From assembly GCF_012516375.2 (NCBI RefSeq), contig NZ_CP051204.2:5704001-5768000 (forward strand): a stretch of 64,000 nt of DNA. The letters run 5' to 3'. This DNA comes from Chitinophaga oryzae. Lineage in GTDB: Bacteria > Bacteroidota > Bacteroidia > Chitinophagales > Chitinophagaceae. The notes under the pieces are model-generated. The model was given only the letters and a program-made list of their open reading frames with translations, searched no databases and was not told the DNA's origin. The stretch's first letter is position 1. Each line of letters opens with the position of its first letter. Position numbers and translations under genes: made by a program. Shown in pieces: positions 1 through 9,065 of this stretch.

Positions 1-898
1 GCTGTATATCTTTTTCAACGCCGGAGAGTTCTTTGGTTACGATCACCAGGCGATTATCAATAAAGGCAATTGTGCTGTCTGCGATCCTGTTTTTATCTTC
101 CACGCTGGCCTTCATGTATTCTTCAATCAGTTTGTTAAGCACCGCTTCTCCCCTTTCAGGTATACCATCCGTGATGCTCAGGTCTACCGTGCTCACCTGC
201 TTGTTGGGGACCGCCATGGTCACCAGCGATCTGTATTTTCCCACGGCCTGGTCTATGGAAACTACTTTTACATAATATTCAGGATGTACGAATGCATACA
301 ACGGATTCCGCTGTATAAACACGACCCCTTCCGGCAAATGCAGCGTATCGTTCCAGGACCCTTCCCTGGTGAGATTGGCACGGCTCAGTGAGAATTTCTT
401 TTCATTGACCGGGCGGATGGTATAATTCATGGCAGTCAGGCTGTCGCTCAGGCTAAGCCACTTAAATGAAAAAGGCATGTTCCGGTATTGTTCCGTTTTC
501 TTCACGCGGCCGTCAGCGACATACATCACATTCAGCTGAAGATCTCTCACAACACTTTCCATAATAGAACGTGAACTAAGTATCTCCACTTCGTTATCTA
601 CGCTGCTTTTGGTATTGAACAATTCCAACTGGCTGAGGATCTCTTCCCCGGGCAGGTTTCCGCCCTTTTTATCATCCTGCACCAGTATTTTGGCGCTGAT
701 CTTATAGCTCGGCGTTGAGTAACGCAGGTACAGCCAGGCAGCAGTACCTGTCAAAAGAAAACTCAACAGGAAGAGATACCAGTATGATCCCAATATATCC
801 AGTACTTTTCTCAGGTCGAATACACTATCCTGCTGCTGCGCAACAGGCGTGTTACCGTTTAAAGAAAATGGATTATTTGAATTGTTATTCTCGTACAT
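1..898 (-). CDS. Polysaccharide chain-length / tyrosine-kinase type protein (Wzz/Wzc-like), C-terminus cut by window edge
   Basis: The reading frame opens at an ATG at 898 and stays open to base 1, so about 299 N-terminal residues are seen. A hydrophobic segment follows at roughly residues 32-56 (LGSYWYLFLLSFLLTG). A Wzz-type periplasmic domain comes next, with the early KISAKILVQDD-like strand and a long region containing many polar helices. Wzz proteins control chain length of surface polysaccharide; in the Bacteroidota they are often fused to a BY-kinase domain (Wzc), which would lie off the left end and cannot be confirmed here. The gene starts 17 bases after the Wza-type gene and belongs to the same minus-strand operon. 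Family is fairly secure; kinase fusion is inference. Confidence 0.85.
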   Translation of the reverse strand, partial: MYENNNSNNPFSLNGNTPVAQQQDSVFDLRKVLDILGSYWYLFLLSFLLTGTAAWLYLRYSTPSYKISAKILVQDDKKGGNLPGEEILSQLELFNTKSSVDNEVEILSSRSIMESVVRDLQLNVMYVADGRVKKTEQYRNMPFSFKWLSLSDSLTAMNYTIRPVNEKKFSLSRANLTREGSWNDTLHLPEGVVFIQRNPLYAFVHPEYYVKVVSIDQAVGKYRSLVTMAVPNKQVSTVDLSITDGIPERGEAVLNKLIEEYMKASVEDKNRIADSTIAFIDNRLVIVTKELSGVEKDIQ

Positions 899-915
899 GT
901 AAGTGCTTTAAAAAA

Positions 916-1758
916 TTAGAACTTGACCCTCGTTAATATTACCACCAGCAAAGTGATCGCGGAGGTGATAATAGTAATATTCTTCAATCGCGATGCGTCC
1001 GTTGATACAACCTTTGACTTATTCGGTTCAACATATACCACATCTCCCTGTTGCAAATAATAGTAGGGAGATGTAAACAGGTTTGTATTATTCAGGTTAA
1101 ATCTGACAAATTCTTTTTTACCTTCTTTCTCCCTGATCAATAATACATTTTCGCGTTTTCCATAAATAGTAAGGTCACCCGCCATACCGATAGCATCCAA
1201 TAAGGTTACTTTTTCATTAGGCATCACATAGGTTGACGGCCTTGCTACTTCACCAAGTACAGTTATTTTAAAGTTAACGAATCTTACATTAACAACCGGG
1301 TCCTTGTAAAACTGGGCGGCCTTTTCGGTAACCGCAGCTCTTACTTCTTCTGTTGATTTACCTTTCACCTGCATTTTGCCAATCAATGGCAACACGATAT
1401 TACCATCCTTGTCAACCAGATATCCGCTGATATTGCCCGCGCCTCCGGTAGCTGTCGCTGTGGAAGGCCATGACGGGGCATTCTGTTGATTTAACAATGC
1501 GGTGGCGCCAGGGTCCAGCGTTTGAATAGTCACTTGCAGGATATCATCCACCTGTACCAGCGGTGTTTTATACAACGCCTGTTCCACTTCTTTTGACCCA
1601 AGCGAATCGGGTATGTCTCTGAAATAAGTTACGTTTTTAGGCGCCGAACATGAAAACAGGAACAGGCAAATGATTCCTGCTAAATGATAATACGTACCCT
1701 TGCACCTTTTAAAAATGGTGTTTAAACGGAAGCCGAACTTCCTGTTGATAAGACTCAT
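916..1758 (-). CDS. Polysaccharide export outer-membrane lipoprotein (Wza/BexD-like)
   Basis: Predicted outer-membrane exporter of capsule or exopolysaccharide. The ATG at 1758 is chosen; the frame also extends to a TTG at 1779, but that adds only seven polar residues. The N-terminus has a basic stretch, then a hydrophobic core ending in LFLFSCSAPK, a lipobox with Cys at about residue 35. Residues of the Poly_export domain follow (VDDILQVTIQTLDP, then DGNIVLPLIGKMQVKG), then an SLBB-type domain (VTVLGEVARPSTYVMPNEKVTLLDAIGMAGDL region), then a C-terminal hydrophobic segment (ITIITSAITLLVVILTRV). At 280 residues it is a short Wza typical of the Bacteroidota. It lies between the dehydratase and Wzz genes, as in capsule operons. 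Confidence 0.9.
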   Translation of the reverse strand: MSLINRKFGFRLNTIFKRCKGTYYHLAGIICLFLFSCSAPKNVTYFRDIPDSLGSKEVEQALYKTPLVQVDDILQVTIQTLDPGATALLNQQNAPSWPSTATATGGAGNISGYLVDKDGNIVLPLIGKMQVKGKSTEEVRAAVTEKAAQFYKDPVVNVRFVNFKITVLGEVARPSTYVMPNEKVTLLDAIGMAGDLTIYGKRENVLLIREKEGKKEFVRFNLNNTNLFTSPYYYLQQGDVVYVEPNKSKVVSTDASRLKNITIITSAITLLVVILTRVKF

Positions 1759-1841
1759 ATCTAATTGACAGTTTTGCAAATGAGAAGCTGCAGCTGGGCA
1801 AATTTTATGCCCATCAGTAACAAAAGCTGCGCTTCCGTCTG

Positions 1842-3779
1842 TTACATTTTAATTTTATCTTTATCCAGTTCTTCGTACGCGGAGTTCTTACTGATAAACT
1901 CCGGCACCAGCATTTTCATTAAAGCAACTGTAGGTGTTAAATAGTGTTTTTCTGCAGATGCGATCAACTGCGTTACCTTTTTGTCTACTTCTGAAAAACT
2001 ATAACTCCGCACCTTCGCAATCAGTATTTTTTCGTGATAGGTGGGCAATGTATTTTCTGCATTATTCAATAACTCTTCATACAGTTTTTCTCCTGGCCGC
2101 AGGCCTGAATATACGATCTGGATATCCCTTCCCGGTTCTTTTCCGGCCATCCGGATCATCTTCCGGGCCAGGTCAGCAACTTTCATTGGTTTACCCATAT
2201 CGAATACAAAGATCTCTCCGCCTTGTCCCATGGCGCCTGCTTCCAGTACGAGCTGGCAGGCTTCCGGGATGGTCATGAAATACCGGGTGATTTCAGGATG
2301 GGTAACCGTGAGCGGTCCGCCGTTTTCCAGTTGTTTTTTAAAGCGCGGTATCACCGAACCGTTGGACCCGAGCACATTCCCGAAGCGGGTAGTGATAAAA
2401 CGGGTGGGCGGTAAGCCAAATACCGGACCGGTTTTTTTAAACTGTTCGTTTATCCTGTTGTTGTAGGATTGGGTGAATATTTCTGCGATGCGTTTGGAAG
2501 CGCCCATTACGTTGGTAGGATTTACCGCCTTGTCAGTAGACACCATCACAAATTTCTCCACGCCAAATTCTACTGACAATTCCGCCATGACCTTAGTGCC
2601 CAGCACATTGTTCATCACTGCGATAGAAGGATTCTTTTCCATCATGGGCACATGCTTATAAGCGGCGGCGTGATATACGATAGCGGGTGCGTATATCTCA
2701 AACAGCTGCTGCATGCGCGACCTGTCGCACACGTTTCCGATAAAAGGAATGATGGGAATATTGGTGCCCATTTCCGCCATCTCCAGTTCCAGCTCATGCA
2801 ACGGCGATTCCGCCTTGTCGCACAGAACAATCACTGCCGGCTGATACCGGATCACCTGGCGGACAATTTCGCTGCCGATAGAGCCGGCAGCGCCGGTTAC
2901 CAGGATGCTCTTATCACGGATCTCTGCTTCCAGCTTTTCATTTTTGATATCGATAACAGATCTTTCCAGCAGATCTTCAATATTAATGTCTTTCAACTGT
3001 ATACCTTTATTTTGTGTACCGTCTATCCATTGATTCACAGAGATGATCTTTTGTACTCTTATATTCAACGTTATACATTCTTCAACCAGTTCATTGAGAT
3101 GTTGCGCATCCAGATGATCATCCGGTATCAGTAAAAGAGACACTTTCCCTTCTCTCAGCATTTTGAATAACTGCCCTTTACGGGAGGCATATACCGGCAA
3201 TCCTTCGATGGATTTGCCTGCATGTGCATTGGTATCCGCAAGAAAGGCCACAATGCGTATATCCGCTTCCGGATTATCGTTGATAGCCTTACGCAGCATG
3301 ATACTGGAAAGACCTGTATGGTAGATGGCTGCCCTGGTTTTATTGACTGCGCGGAAGTTCTTATAATACTTAAACACCCATTTGACCATCAGGCGATAAG
3401 ATAACAGCAGGAAGGAGGAGATAAAAAAGCCGATCAGGACCACTGACAATGGGAAAAGATTAACGTCTGCATCCAGTACGTGGCTATAGTTGATGGTCAC
3501 AAAAATGGCGCTGGCTATAACATTCATACAAGCGATGTTGCCGATGTCTGCCAGGCTGGTATGCCGGACGATACCACGGTACGTTCGCAACAGCAAAGAC
3601 AACATCAGCGTCACACCTAATACAATAAAGGAGATCTCTTCGAGCGGATACGGAGTGAGGGCCTCCATATCAAAATTCAGCCTGAGCAGGAAGGCAAGAT
3701 TGATGGCGATGACGGAGCACCCAAGGTCAAGCAGTAATATAAGCCATGACGGGGTAATCCATGATGATTTGTTCACCAT
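1842..3779 (-). CDS. Membrane-bound nucleoside-diphosphate-sugar dehydratase/epimerase (CapD/WbpM/PglF family)
   Basis: Likely converts a UDP-N-acetylhexosamine to its 4-keto-6-deoxy form, the first step towards unusual surface sugars. The ATG at 3779 is preferred to an in-frame TTG at 3788. The 645-residue protein has about four membrane segments in its first 130 residues, a CoA-binding-like/Rossmann linker region (about 150-250), then the catalytic short-chain-dehydrogenase domain with VTGAAGSIGSEIVRQ at about residue 295. The family signature STDKAVNPTNVMGASKR follows, and later GLRPGEKLYEELL. Length and order match WbpM/FlaA1-type long enzymes. It is the first gene of the minus-strand polysaccharide operon, with 705 bases of non-coding DNA upstream that must hold its promoter. 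Confidence 0.92.
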   Translation of the reverse strand: MVNKSSWITPSWLILLLDLGCSVIAINLAFLLRLNFDMEALTPYPLEEISFIVLGVTLMLSLLLRTYRGIVRHTSLADIGNIACMNVIASAIFVTINYSHVLDADVNLFPLSVVLIGFFISSFLLLSYRLMVKWVFKYYKNFRAVNKTRAAIYHTGLSSIMLRKAINDNPEADIRIVAFLADTNAHAGKSIEGLPVYASRKGQLFKMLREGKVSLLLIPDDHLDAQHLNELVEECITLNIRVQKIISVNQWIDGTQNKGIQLKDINIEDLLERSVIDIKNEKLEAEIRDKSILVTGAAGSIGSEIVRQVIRYQPAVIVLCDKAESPLHELELEMAEMGTNIPIIPFIGNVCDRSRMQQLFEIYAPAIVYHAAAYKHVPMMEKNPSIAVMNNVLGTKVMAELSVEFGVEKFVMVSTDKAVNPTNVMGASKRIAEIFTQSYNNRINEQFKKTGPVFGLPPTRFITTRFGNVLGSNGSVIPRFKKQLENGGPLTVTHPEITRYFMTIPEACQLVLEAGAMGQGGEIFVFDMGKPMKVADLARKMIRMAGKEPGRDIQIVYSGLRPGEKLYEELLNNAENTLPTYHEKILIAKVRSYSFSEVDKKVTQLIASAEKHYLTPTVALMKMLVPEFISKNSAYEELDKDKIKM

Positions 3780-4484
3780 AGGTTTCAATAATAGATACGG
3801 TTAAGAAATATATGCTCGTCCAATCTGGTAAAGTAGCGCGCGGGTGGTTTTCATAGAAGCGCTTTAACTCTCCGGTCAGATAGCTTACGGTTTGGTTCGC
3901 ATTTTTCGGTTTTTCAAGTTATGCAAAGTAAACACTAAATTTTGATATCTACTATTATGAAAAAGTAAACTATTAATTTTTTTTTACTCTGCATGGTAAG
4001 TAGCTCCAACCAATTCAATACTGACAAGATGATAAAGGCAAGTACGAAAACCCGCCGGCTGCAAGGTCAATTGTCTCCTGTATTCATACAGGTTTATATG
4101 GACAACTAACTTTACAGGCTATTTAAAAACAGACTACTTCAACAACAACGGCTGATATCGGGACTGGAGGACAGGCGAAATACCTTCACACATGATAGAT
4201 TGTTTTGCAGACATTCATTCTCGATATGTACTCCTGCACGCGCTGGCACACTAAATAACTGATACATGGTCTTTCAATTTTTCCGGTTAACTTATGTTCG
4301 CTATATGGTTAAAGTATTATTCGCGATATGGTTTAAACAGAACTTACTAAAGTTGTTCTTGTGACGGCCAGTGAAAACAAACACCATACCAACTTTCATA
4401 AAACGATGATTTTCTGATGAAAAACCATCTTTTCATTTATAAAAGTAAGTGATTTTTTGAATAAACGTACAGTTAAAAATGAAT
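3780..4484. other. 705-base AT-rich intergenic region upstream of the polysaccharide operon
   Basis: No convincing gene is present on either strand. The segment separates the end of lutC from the start of the dehydratase gene, both minus strand, so it should contain the lutC terminator and the capsule operon promoter. I could not fix a clear Bacteroidetes promoter; the nearest candidate for the -7 box on the minus strand is TTACTTTG near 3922-3929, which lacks the TA. A pair of direct repeats at 4297-4337 is listed separately. The length suggests a long leader or several regulatory sites. Confidence 0.6.
4297..4337. repeat. Tandem direct repeat TTCGC-n-ATATGGTT-n-AAA, two copies
   Basis: Two near-identical copies, TTCGCTATATGGTTAAA at 4297-4313 and TTCGCGATATGGTTTAAA at 4320-4337, start 23 bases apart, about two helical turns. 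They lie about 520 bases upstream of the polysaccharide operon and 150 bases beyond the end of lutC. The same-face spacing would suit a dimeric or tandem-binding regulator, but no regulator gene is next to it. The repeat is directly visible; its role is inference. Confidence 0.5.
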
Positions 4485-5051
4485 TTAACCTAAAACAAAC
4501 ACGACCAGACTTTTTGCGCCATGGGCGCCTAATACGAGGGATTGCTCTATGTCAGCTGTTTTGGATGGGCCTGCAATAAATACGCCGAAACCGGATTGGG
4601 GTGCACCGATTTTTTCATAGGCATCGTGCATGGTTGCCAGTATGCGTTCCCGTGGTAAGATGATAGCGAGATGCTGGCAGATGAAAGGCAGTACTCTCAC
4701 GGCTATATCATTTTCCGTCAGCCAGATGGCGCCGTTCTCGGCCACGCCCCACTGTCCGGTCACCACGGCCATGTCCACATCTTCCAGCTGATGCGGATCT
4801 TCGTGTACCCATTCCTGTTTATCATCAGCGAACACGACCCTTTGAAGATGGGGATAATGTTCCTTCAACAGGCCAGGCACCTGCGCGGTATCAGTAATCT
4901 CAAACAGGCTGCCACCGAGGCTTTCCAGCACTTTGCGATAAGCTTCCGGGGTAGCCGGCATGTTGCCTGACAGCCCTTGCAGGGAAGGCAATGTTACAGC
5001 ATCGGGCTGATTTTTCTTCACGGCGGCCAGTATCTGTTCTCTGCTACTCAT
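4485..5051 (-). CDS. lutC: Lactate utilisation protein C (LUD domain)
   Basis: Third gene of a lutABC-type operon for oxidation of L-lactate to pyruvate. The 188-residue protein is a single LUD domain, with the stretch VVTGQWGVAENGAIWLTENDIA and the C-terminal GPSKTADIEQSLVLGAHG, which are hallmarks of LutC/YkgG. It starts with an ATG (MSSREQILAAV) 13 bases after the lutB stop. Its exact biochemical role in the complex is not settled in the family; it is needed with LutA and LutB. The operon is followed by the long non-coding segment before the capsule genes. Confidence 0.92.
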   Translation of the reverse strand: MSSREQILAAVKKNQPDAVTLPSLQGLSGNMPATPEAYRKVLESLGGSLFEITDTAQVPGLLKEHYPHLQRVVFADDKQEWVHEDPHQLEDVDMAVVTGQWGVAENGAIWLTENDIAVRVLPFICQHLAIILPRERILATMHDAYEKIGAPQSGFGVFIAGPSKTADIEQSLVLGAHGAKSLVVFVLG

Positions 5052-5064
5052 ATCAATATATTAT

Positions 5065-6456
5065 TCAGGGTTGCTTATTTTTTGTTGAAGGTTGTTGTGC
5101 ATACCATTCGGAGAATGACTGCGCAGGCGGCGCCGGCATCTCCCTTTGTTTAAACCACGGATTAAAACGATTGTTGACCATTCCCGGGAAAGCGCGTAAC
5201 ACCCAGCGTCCCATCTTACCGGCTCTTTTATAGTTACCGGGTTTGGACAGTACGGCGTTCATCATCTTCATACCGGCGGTTTTCATACCGCTGGTATGTC
5301 CTTCCTTTACCAGGACCTGTCTCCACTTATATAACTGCTGATGGATGTCGATCTTTACGGGGCAGACATTGGAGCAGGAACCGCAGAGCGTGGAGGCAAA
5401 AGGCAGGTCGGCGTAATCTTTCATATCAAGATTGGGCGCCAGGATGCTGCCGATAGGGCCGGCAACGGCCGTATGATAACTGTGGCCGCCGCTGCGACGG
5501 TATACCGGGCAGGTATTCATGCAGGCGCCGCACCGGATACATTTCAGGGAGTTGCGGAAATCTTCGCGGCCCAGCTGCCGGGAGCGGCCGTTATCCACGA
5601 TCACGATATGCAGTTCCCTGCCGGGAGCCGGTTGCCTGAAGTGGCTGGAATAAGTGGTGATAGGCTGCCCGGTGGCGCTCCGTGCCAGCAGCCGCAGGAA
5701 CACGCCCAGGTGTTTGCGCCGGGGAATGATCTTTTCAATGCCCATACAGGCGATATGTACATCCGCGAGGTGGGCGCCCATATCGGCATTGCCTTCATTG
5801 GTGCAAACCACCATCTCACCCGTTTCCGCCACCGCGAAGTTCACGCCGGTAATAGCGGCTTTGGATTGCAGGAACTCCTTACGCAGGTGCTGGCGCGCTG
5901 CCGCGGTAAGGAACTGCGGATCGGCGTTACCGGCAGGCGTGCCCAGGTGCTCATGAAAGAGCTCGCCTATCTCTTCCTTCTTTTTGTGAATACAGGGCAA
6001 TACAATATGGCTCGGCGGCTCTTCCGCCAGCTGCACAATACGTTCGCCCAGGTCGGTATCGATCACTTCGATGCCGTTGGCCTGCAGGTGCGGATTCAGA
6101 TGACACTCCTCAGTGAGCATGGACTTGCTCTTCACCATGCGTTTTACATCATGCTTCTTCAGGATCTCCGTCACGATACGGTTATGCTCCGCCGCATCCG
6201 CTGCCCAGTGAACAACGGCGCCGTTTTGTATCGCCTGCTGTTCAAACTGCGTCAGATAGTCATGCAGGTTACCCAGCACGTTGAGCTTTATTTGAGAAGC
6301 GGTTTCCCGCAGCTGTTCCCATTCAGGAATACTCCAGGCCTGGCGGTCGCGTTTGGCCCTTACCCACCACAGCGTTTCATCATGCCAGTTGACCCTTGGC
6401 TCGTTTTCGTTGAACTTGTCCGCCAGCGTGGCGTGATCGGTGGTTGGCCTGTTCAT
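5065..6456 (-). CDS. lutB: Lactate utilisation iron-sulfur protein B
   Basis: Iron-sulfur subunit of the LutABC lactate dehydrogenase. The 463 residues contain an N-terminal LUD domain (ITGVNFAVAETGEMVVCTNEGN) followed by two 4Fe-4S ferredoxin motifs, CIRCGACMNTCPVYR and CGSCSNVCPVKID, and a C-terminal helical tail. Arrangement and length match B. subtilis LutB/E. coli YkgF. The ATG overlaps the lutA stop in an ATGA, showing translational coupling. A long open frame on the opposite strand (5341-6468) is a shadow of the GC-rich codon use. Confidence 0.95.
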   Translation of the reverse strand: MNRPTTDHATLADKFNENEPRVNWHDETLWWVRAKRDRQAWSIPEWEQLRETASQIKLNVLGNLHDYLTQFEQQAIQNGAVVHWAADAAEHNRIVTEILKKHDVKRMVKSKSMLTEECHLNPHLQANGIEVIDTDLGERIVQLAEEPPSHIVLPCIHKKKEEIGELFHEHLGTPAGNADPQFLTAAARQHLRKEFLQSKAAITGVNFAVAETGEMVVCTNEGNADMGAHLADVHIACMGIEKIIPRRKHLGVFLRLLARSATGQPITTYSSHFRQPAPGRELHIVIVDNGRSRQLGREDFRNSLKCIRCGACMNTCPVYRRSGGHSYHTAVAGPIGSILAPNLDMKDYADLPFASTLCGSCSNVCPVKIDIHQQLYKWRQVLVKEGHTSGMKTAGMKMMNAVLSKPGNYKRAGKMGRWVLRAFPGMVNNRFNPWFKQREMPAPPAQSFSEWYAQQPSTKNKQP

Positions 6457-7217
6457 GGGATCTGTTGATTAAGGATTTCAGCAATATGCATCACTCTTAC
6501 CGGCTGATGCTGCCGGCGGAGGATACCTTCCATATGCATCAGACAACTAACGTCTGTACCGGTGATGACTTCCGCGCCGTGTTTAACGTGATCGGTTACA
6601 CGATCTTTGCCCATCTTCACGGAAACGGCCTCTTCTGTAACACAGAAGGTACCGCCGAAGCCGCAGCATTCATCTTTGCGGTCCAGTTCTACCAGTTCCA
6701 GGCCAGCCACCATACGCAGCAGCTGCTCCGGCTTGGAGAAAGGCGCCGCCACCAGCTCGCTCATCTGCGCCAGGCCGAGGCCGCGCTGCCCGTGGCAGCT
6801 CTGGTGCAGCCCCACCTTGTGCGGAAAACGTGCAGGCAAGGCCGTTACCTTTAATATATCTGTCAGAAAAGCCGTCAGTTCATATATACGTTCCCGTATG
6901 CCGGCGGCTGCCGGTTCATGGGCCGGGTCGTGCAGGTGTTCTTTAATATGCAGCACACAGCTGCCGGAAGGCCCCACAATATAATCATAGGCCGCAAAGT
7001 TGCGGACAAAAAGGCTGTTGCACTGATGCGTCAGATGCTCATAGCCCGAATTGGCCATAGGCTGACCGCAACAGGTTTGCCCCTGCGGGTATTCCACTTC
7101 ACACCCCAGCTTCTGCAACAGCTGCAGCGTGGCTATGCCTACCTGCGGGTAAAACTGGTCAATATAACACGGTATAAATAATCCGACTTTCACAGTGGTA
7201 GCGATTTTGATGGTCAT
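6453..7217 (-). CDS. lutA: Lactate utilisation (Fe-S)-binding protein A
   Basis: First gene of the lut operon. The 254-residue protein has two CCG (cysteine-rich) domains. Motifs visible are VGLFIPCYIDQFYPQVG at residues 11-27, TCCGQPMANSG, and, in the second half, LHQSCHGQRGLG and ECCGFGGTFCV. CCG domains bind a 4Fe-4S or related cluster in heterodisulfide-reductase-like and GlpC-like subunits. The ATG at 7217 gives a normal N-terminus. It lies 141 bases downstream of the lipoprotein gene, with a terminator hairpin between them, so a lut promoter should sit around 7220-7310. Confidence 0.95.
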   Translation of the reverse strand: MTIKIATTVKVGLFIPCYIDQFYPQVGIATLQLLQKLGCEVEYPQGQTCCGQPMANSGYEHLTHQCNSLFVRNFAAYDYIVGPSGSCVLHIKEHLHDPAHEPAAAGIRERIYELTAFLTDILKVTALPARFPHKVGLHQSCHGQRGLGLAQMSELVAAPFSKPEQLLRMVAGLELVELDRKDECCGFGGTFCVTEEAVSVKMGKDRVTDHVKHGAEVITGTDVSCLMHMEGILRRQHQPVRVMHIAEILNQQIP

Positions 7218-7311
7218 TCCTTACGTGCAAATTTAGCGGCAGCCACCGTAGTAATCCTACCTCTTTTTTACCGGTTACTGGCTTATTTTTCACTGGTACA
7301 AAATAAAAAGA

Positions 7312-7333
7312 CCGGATGGTATTACCAACCCGG
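7312..7333 (-). terminator. Intrinsic terminator after the lipoprotein gene
   Basis: Imperfect hairpin CCGGATGGT / ATT / ACCAACCCGG with one bulge. On the minus strand it is followed by TCTTTTTATTT (plus-strand A-rich run at 7300-7309). It sits 26 bases beyond the stop of the minus-strand gene at 7359-7943 and ahead of lutA. Confidence 0.65.
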
Positions 7334-7358
7334 CCCGTCATGTAGGTAACTGTTCGCT

Positions 7359-7943
7359 TTATGGCTGCACTTTAATAGTGACTTTCACCCGTTGCCCATC
7401 GGCAGCGGAGACCTTCATCACACCTGTTTTTCCTGCGGCATTTTTGAACAGCACCACGCCCCTGTAGGTAGTAGAGAAAAAACTGTTGTCCTCCTTAACG
7501 GCCAGGTTGCTGAGCGCGGAACCGTGTGACAGGGTATCAAATTTAGCAGGATCGAATGCCTGTACCGACGGGGAGTTCATGATCTCCGTAATTGTGGCAT
7601 TATCAAACGTAAACCCATGGGAAGCGGTGGCCGTGGCGCTGCTGAAGAACAGGTTGCCCGGGTCTACCCCGGCAAACACCAGGTCGATGTTTTTGCCGTC
7701 CTTAGGAAGGTTGGCACGGTAATACATTTTGCCGTCTTTGGTGGAGAAGGCGACGCCCACGGTGGAACTGGTGCCTGTCACATCAAACTCAAGGTCTTTA
7801 TATATTGTCAGGGAGTCTTTAGGTGTTACCGCAGGTTGTTCCGGCTTCGGCACATTGTCATCATTGCTGTCATTCTTGTCTTTTTTGGAACAGGCGGTCA
7901 GCATGGCGGTAAGAATAACCGCGCCTAATACGAGTTTTTTCAT
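7359..7943 (-). CDS. Hypothetical lipoprotein, CHRD-like size
   Basis: A 194-residue predicted lipoprotein of unknown function. The signal MKKLVLGAVILTAMLTACSKK ends in a lipobox with Cys18, followed by a charged, Lys/Asp/Asn-rich linker (to about residue 35) as in many Bacteroidota surface lipoproteins. The remainder is rich in beta-strand-like sequence (LTIYKDLEFDVTGTSSTVGV, MYYRANLPKDGKNIDLVFAG) and short glycine turns, suggesting one beta-sandwich domain. I do not recognise a named family. It has its own terminator downstream and another gene's terminator upstream, so it is probably transcribed alone. Confidence 0.75.
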   Translation of the reverse strand: MKKLVLGAVILTAMLTACSKKDKNDSNDDNVPKPEQPAVTPKDSLTIYKDLEFDVTGTSSTVGVAFSTKDGKMYYRANLPKDGKNIDLVFAGVDPGNLFFSSATATASHGFTFDNATITEIMNSPSVQAFDPAKFDTLSHGSALSNLAVKEDNSFFSTTYRGVVLFKNAAGKTGVMKVSAADGQRVKVTIKVQP

Positions 7944-7991
7944 AGGGAGATGGTTTTAGCTCAGGTTTTCAGTCTGTAACAGGATAAAAAA

Positions 7992-8013
7992 AACGGCTAT
8001 ATGCATAGCCGTT
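7992..8013 (-). terminator. Intrinsic terminator after the luciferase-like gene
   Basis: Perfect 9-bp stem AACGGCTAT / loop ATGC / ATAGCCGTT. The run of A residues on the left (7986-7991) becomes a T tract on the minus strand, directly after the hairpin. It lies 40 bases beyond the stop at 8053 and ahead of the lipoprotein gene. Confidence 0.85.
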
Positions 8014-8052
8014 ACAAATATAAAAATATTTTAATGATAAAATGCGGTGATT

Positions 8053-9054
8053 TTATCGTTTTAACTGAAAGGCTTCCGCCAGCAGCTCGTAGGAACGGAG
8101 CCTGTCGGCATGGTCCTGGGTAATGGTGGCGATCACCAGTTCATCCACCGCATAGTCTGCCGCCAGCTGTTCGAGGCGGGCTTTTACCTGCGGCGGCGTA
8201 CCGGAAACACGACGGCCGCTGTTGGCCCTTATCCGCGCCAGCTCTTCAGCACTGTATTCTATGTCTTTGATTTCTTCGTAGGTGGGGAAGATGTCGTATT
8301 TCCCTTTTTCGAAGCTGAGCAGGCGATAGTCCATCACAGCCTCCAGTTCAGCCGCTTTTTCCTCCGTATCGGCGCAGAACACGAAAATGCCTACGCTGGC
8401 CAGCGGGGCGGCGAGGTGTGGAGAGGGACGGAACTGTTCACGGTACCTGGCCACCGCCTGCGGGCCGCCTACCGGATAGATAAAATGTGCAAAAGAGAGG
8501 GCCATACCGAAATGTGCCGCCAGCAGGCCGCTTTCGCCGCTGGAAGTGAGCATCCACAGGTCGGGCGAGGAAGGTATGACCGGAATGGCTTTTACTTTTT
8601 CCTGTAAGCTGCCGGGGGTGACTTTATCGGTGAGCCATGCCTGCAGATCTACCAACTGCTGCACAAACTCTTTGGGATCAAAGGTATTGGAGGGATTGAG
8701 GATATGCGCCGTGATACGGTCGCCACCCGGTGCGCGGCCAATGCCCAGGTCTATACGGCCGGGGTATAACGCTTCGAGCAACCGGAAGTTTTCTGCTACT
8801 TTAAGGGTACTGTGATTAGGGAGCATCACGCCGCCTGAGCCGATGCGGATACGTTCCGTTTCTGCGGCCAGCCGGGCGATCAGTATCTCCGGGGAGGCTC
8901 CTGCCAGGCTGTTGGTGTTGTGATGTTCTGATAACCAATAACGGGTATAACCCAGTTTGTCTGCCAGCCGGGCCAGCTCAACGCTTTCCTGCAAGGCTTC
9001 CGTGGCATTGCTGCCGTTCCTGATCGGTGATTGGTCCAATACGCTAAGTTTCAT
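8053..9054 (-). CDS. LLM-class flavin-dependent oxidoreductase (luciferase-like, MsnO8-type)
   Basis: Predicted FMN-dependent monooxygenase; substrate unknown. The 333 residues fit the single-chain bacterial luciferase-like barrel. The N-terminus reads LSVLDQSPIRNG, followed by the active-site region YTRYWLSEHHNTNSLAGASP and IGSGGVMLPNHSTLKVAE, then PGRIDLGIGRAPGG. These are the hallmarks of the YceB/YhbW (MsnO8) subgroup, often annotated only as alkanal-monooxygenase-like. The ATG at 9054 gives a normal start. It follows the helicase gene by 11 bases on the same strand and may be co-transcribed with it. Confidence 0.9.
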   Translation of the reverse strand: MKLSVLDQSPIRNGSNATEALQESVELARLADKLGYTRYWLSEHHNTNSLAGASPEILIARLAAETERIRIGSGGVMLPNHSTLKVAENFRLLEALYPGRIDLGIGRAPGGDRITAHILNPSNTFDPKEFVQQLVDLQAWLTDKVTPGSLQEKVKAIPVIPSSPDLWMLTSSGESGLLAAHFGMALSFAHFIYPVGGPQAVARYREQFRPSPHLAAPLASVGIFVFCADTEEKAAELEAVMDYRLLSFEKGKYDIFPTYEEIKDIEYSAEELARIRANSGRRVSGTPPQVKARLEQLAADYAVDELVIATITQDHADRLRSYELLAEAFQLKR

Positions 9055-9065
9055 CGTCTGTCGGT

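Noticed and set aside
5341..6468. 375-codon open frame on the plus strand opposite lutB
   Set aside because: It lies fully antisense to a clear LutB sequence, with arginine-, glycine- and histidine-rich composition typical of GC-rich shadows and no family resemblance.
7228..7235. TAAATTTG box on the minus strand ahead of lutA
   Set aside because: Matches the -7 consensus, but no -33 partner is seen and the start would be only a few bases ahead of the ATG.
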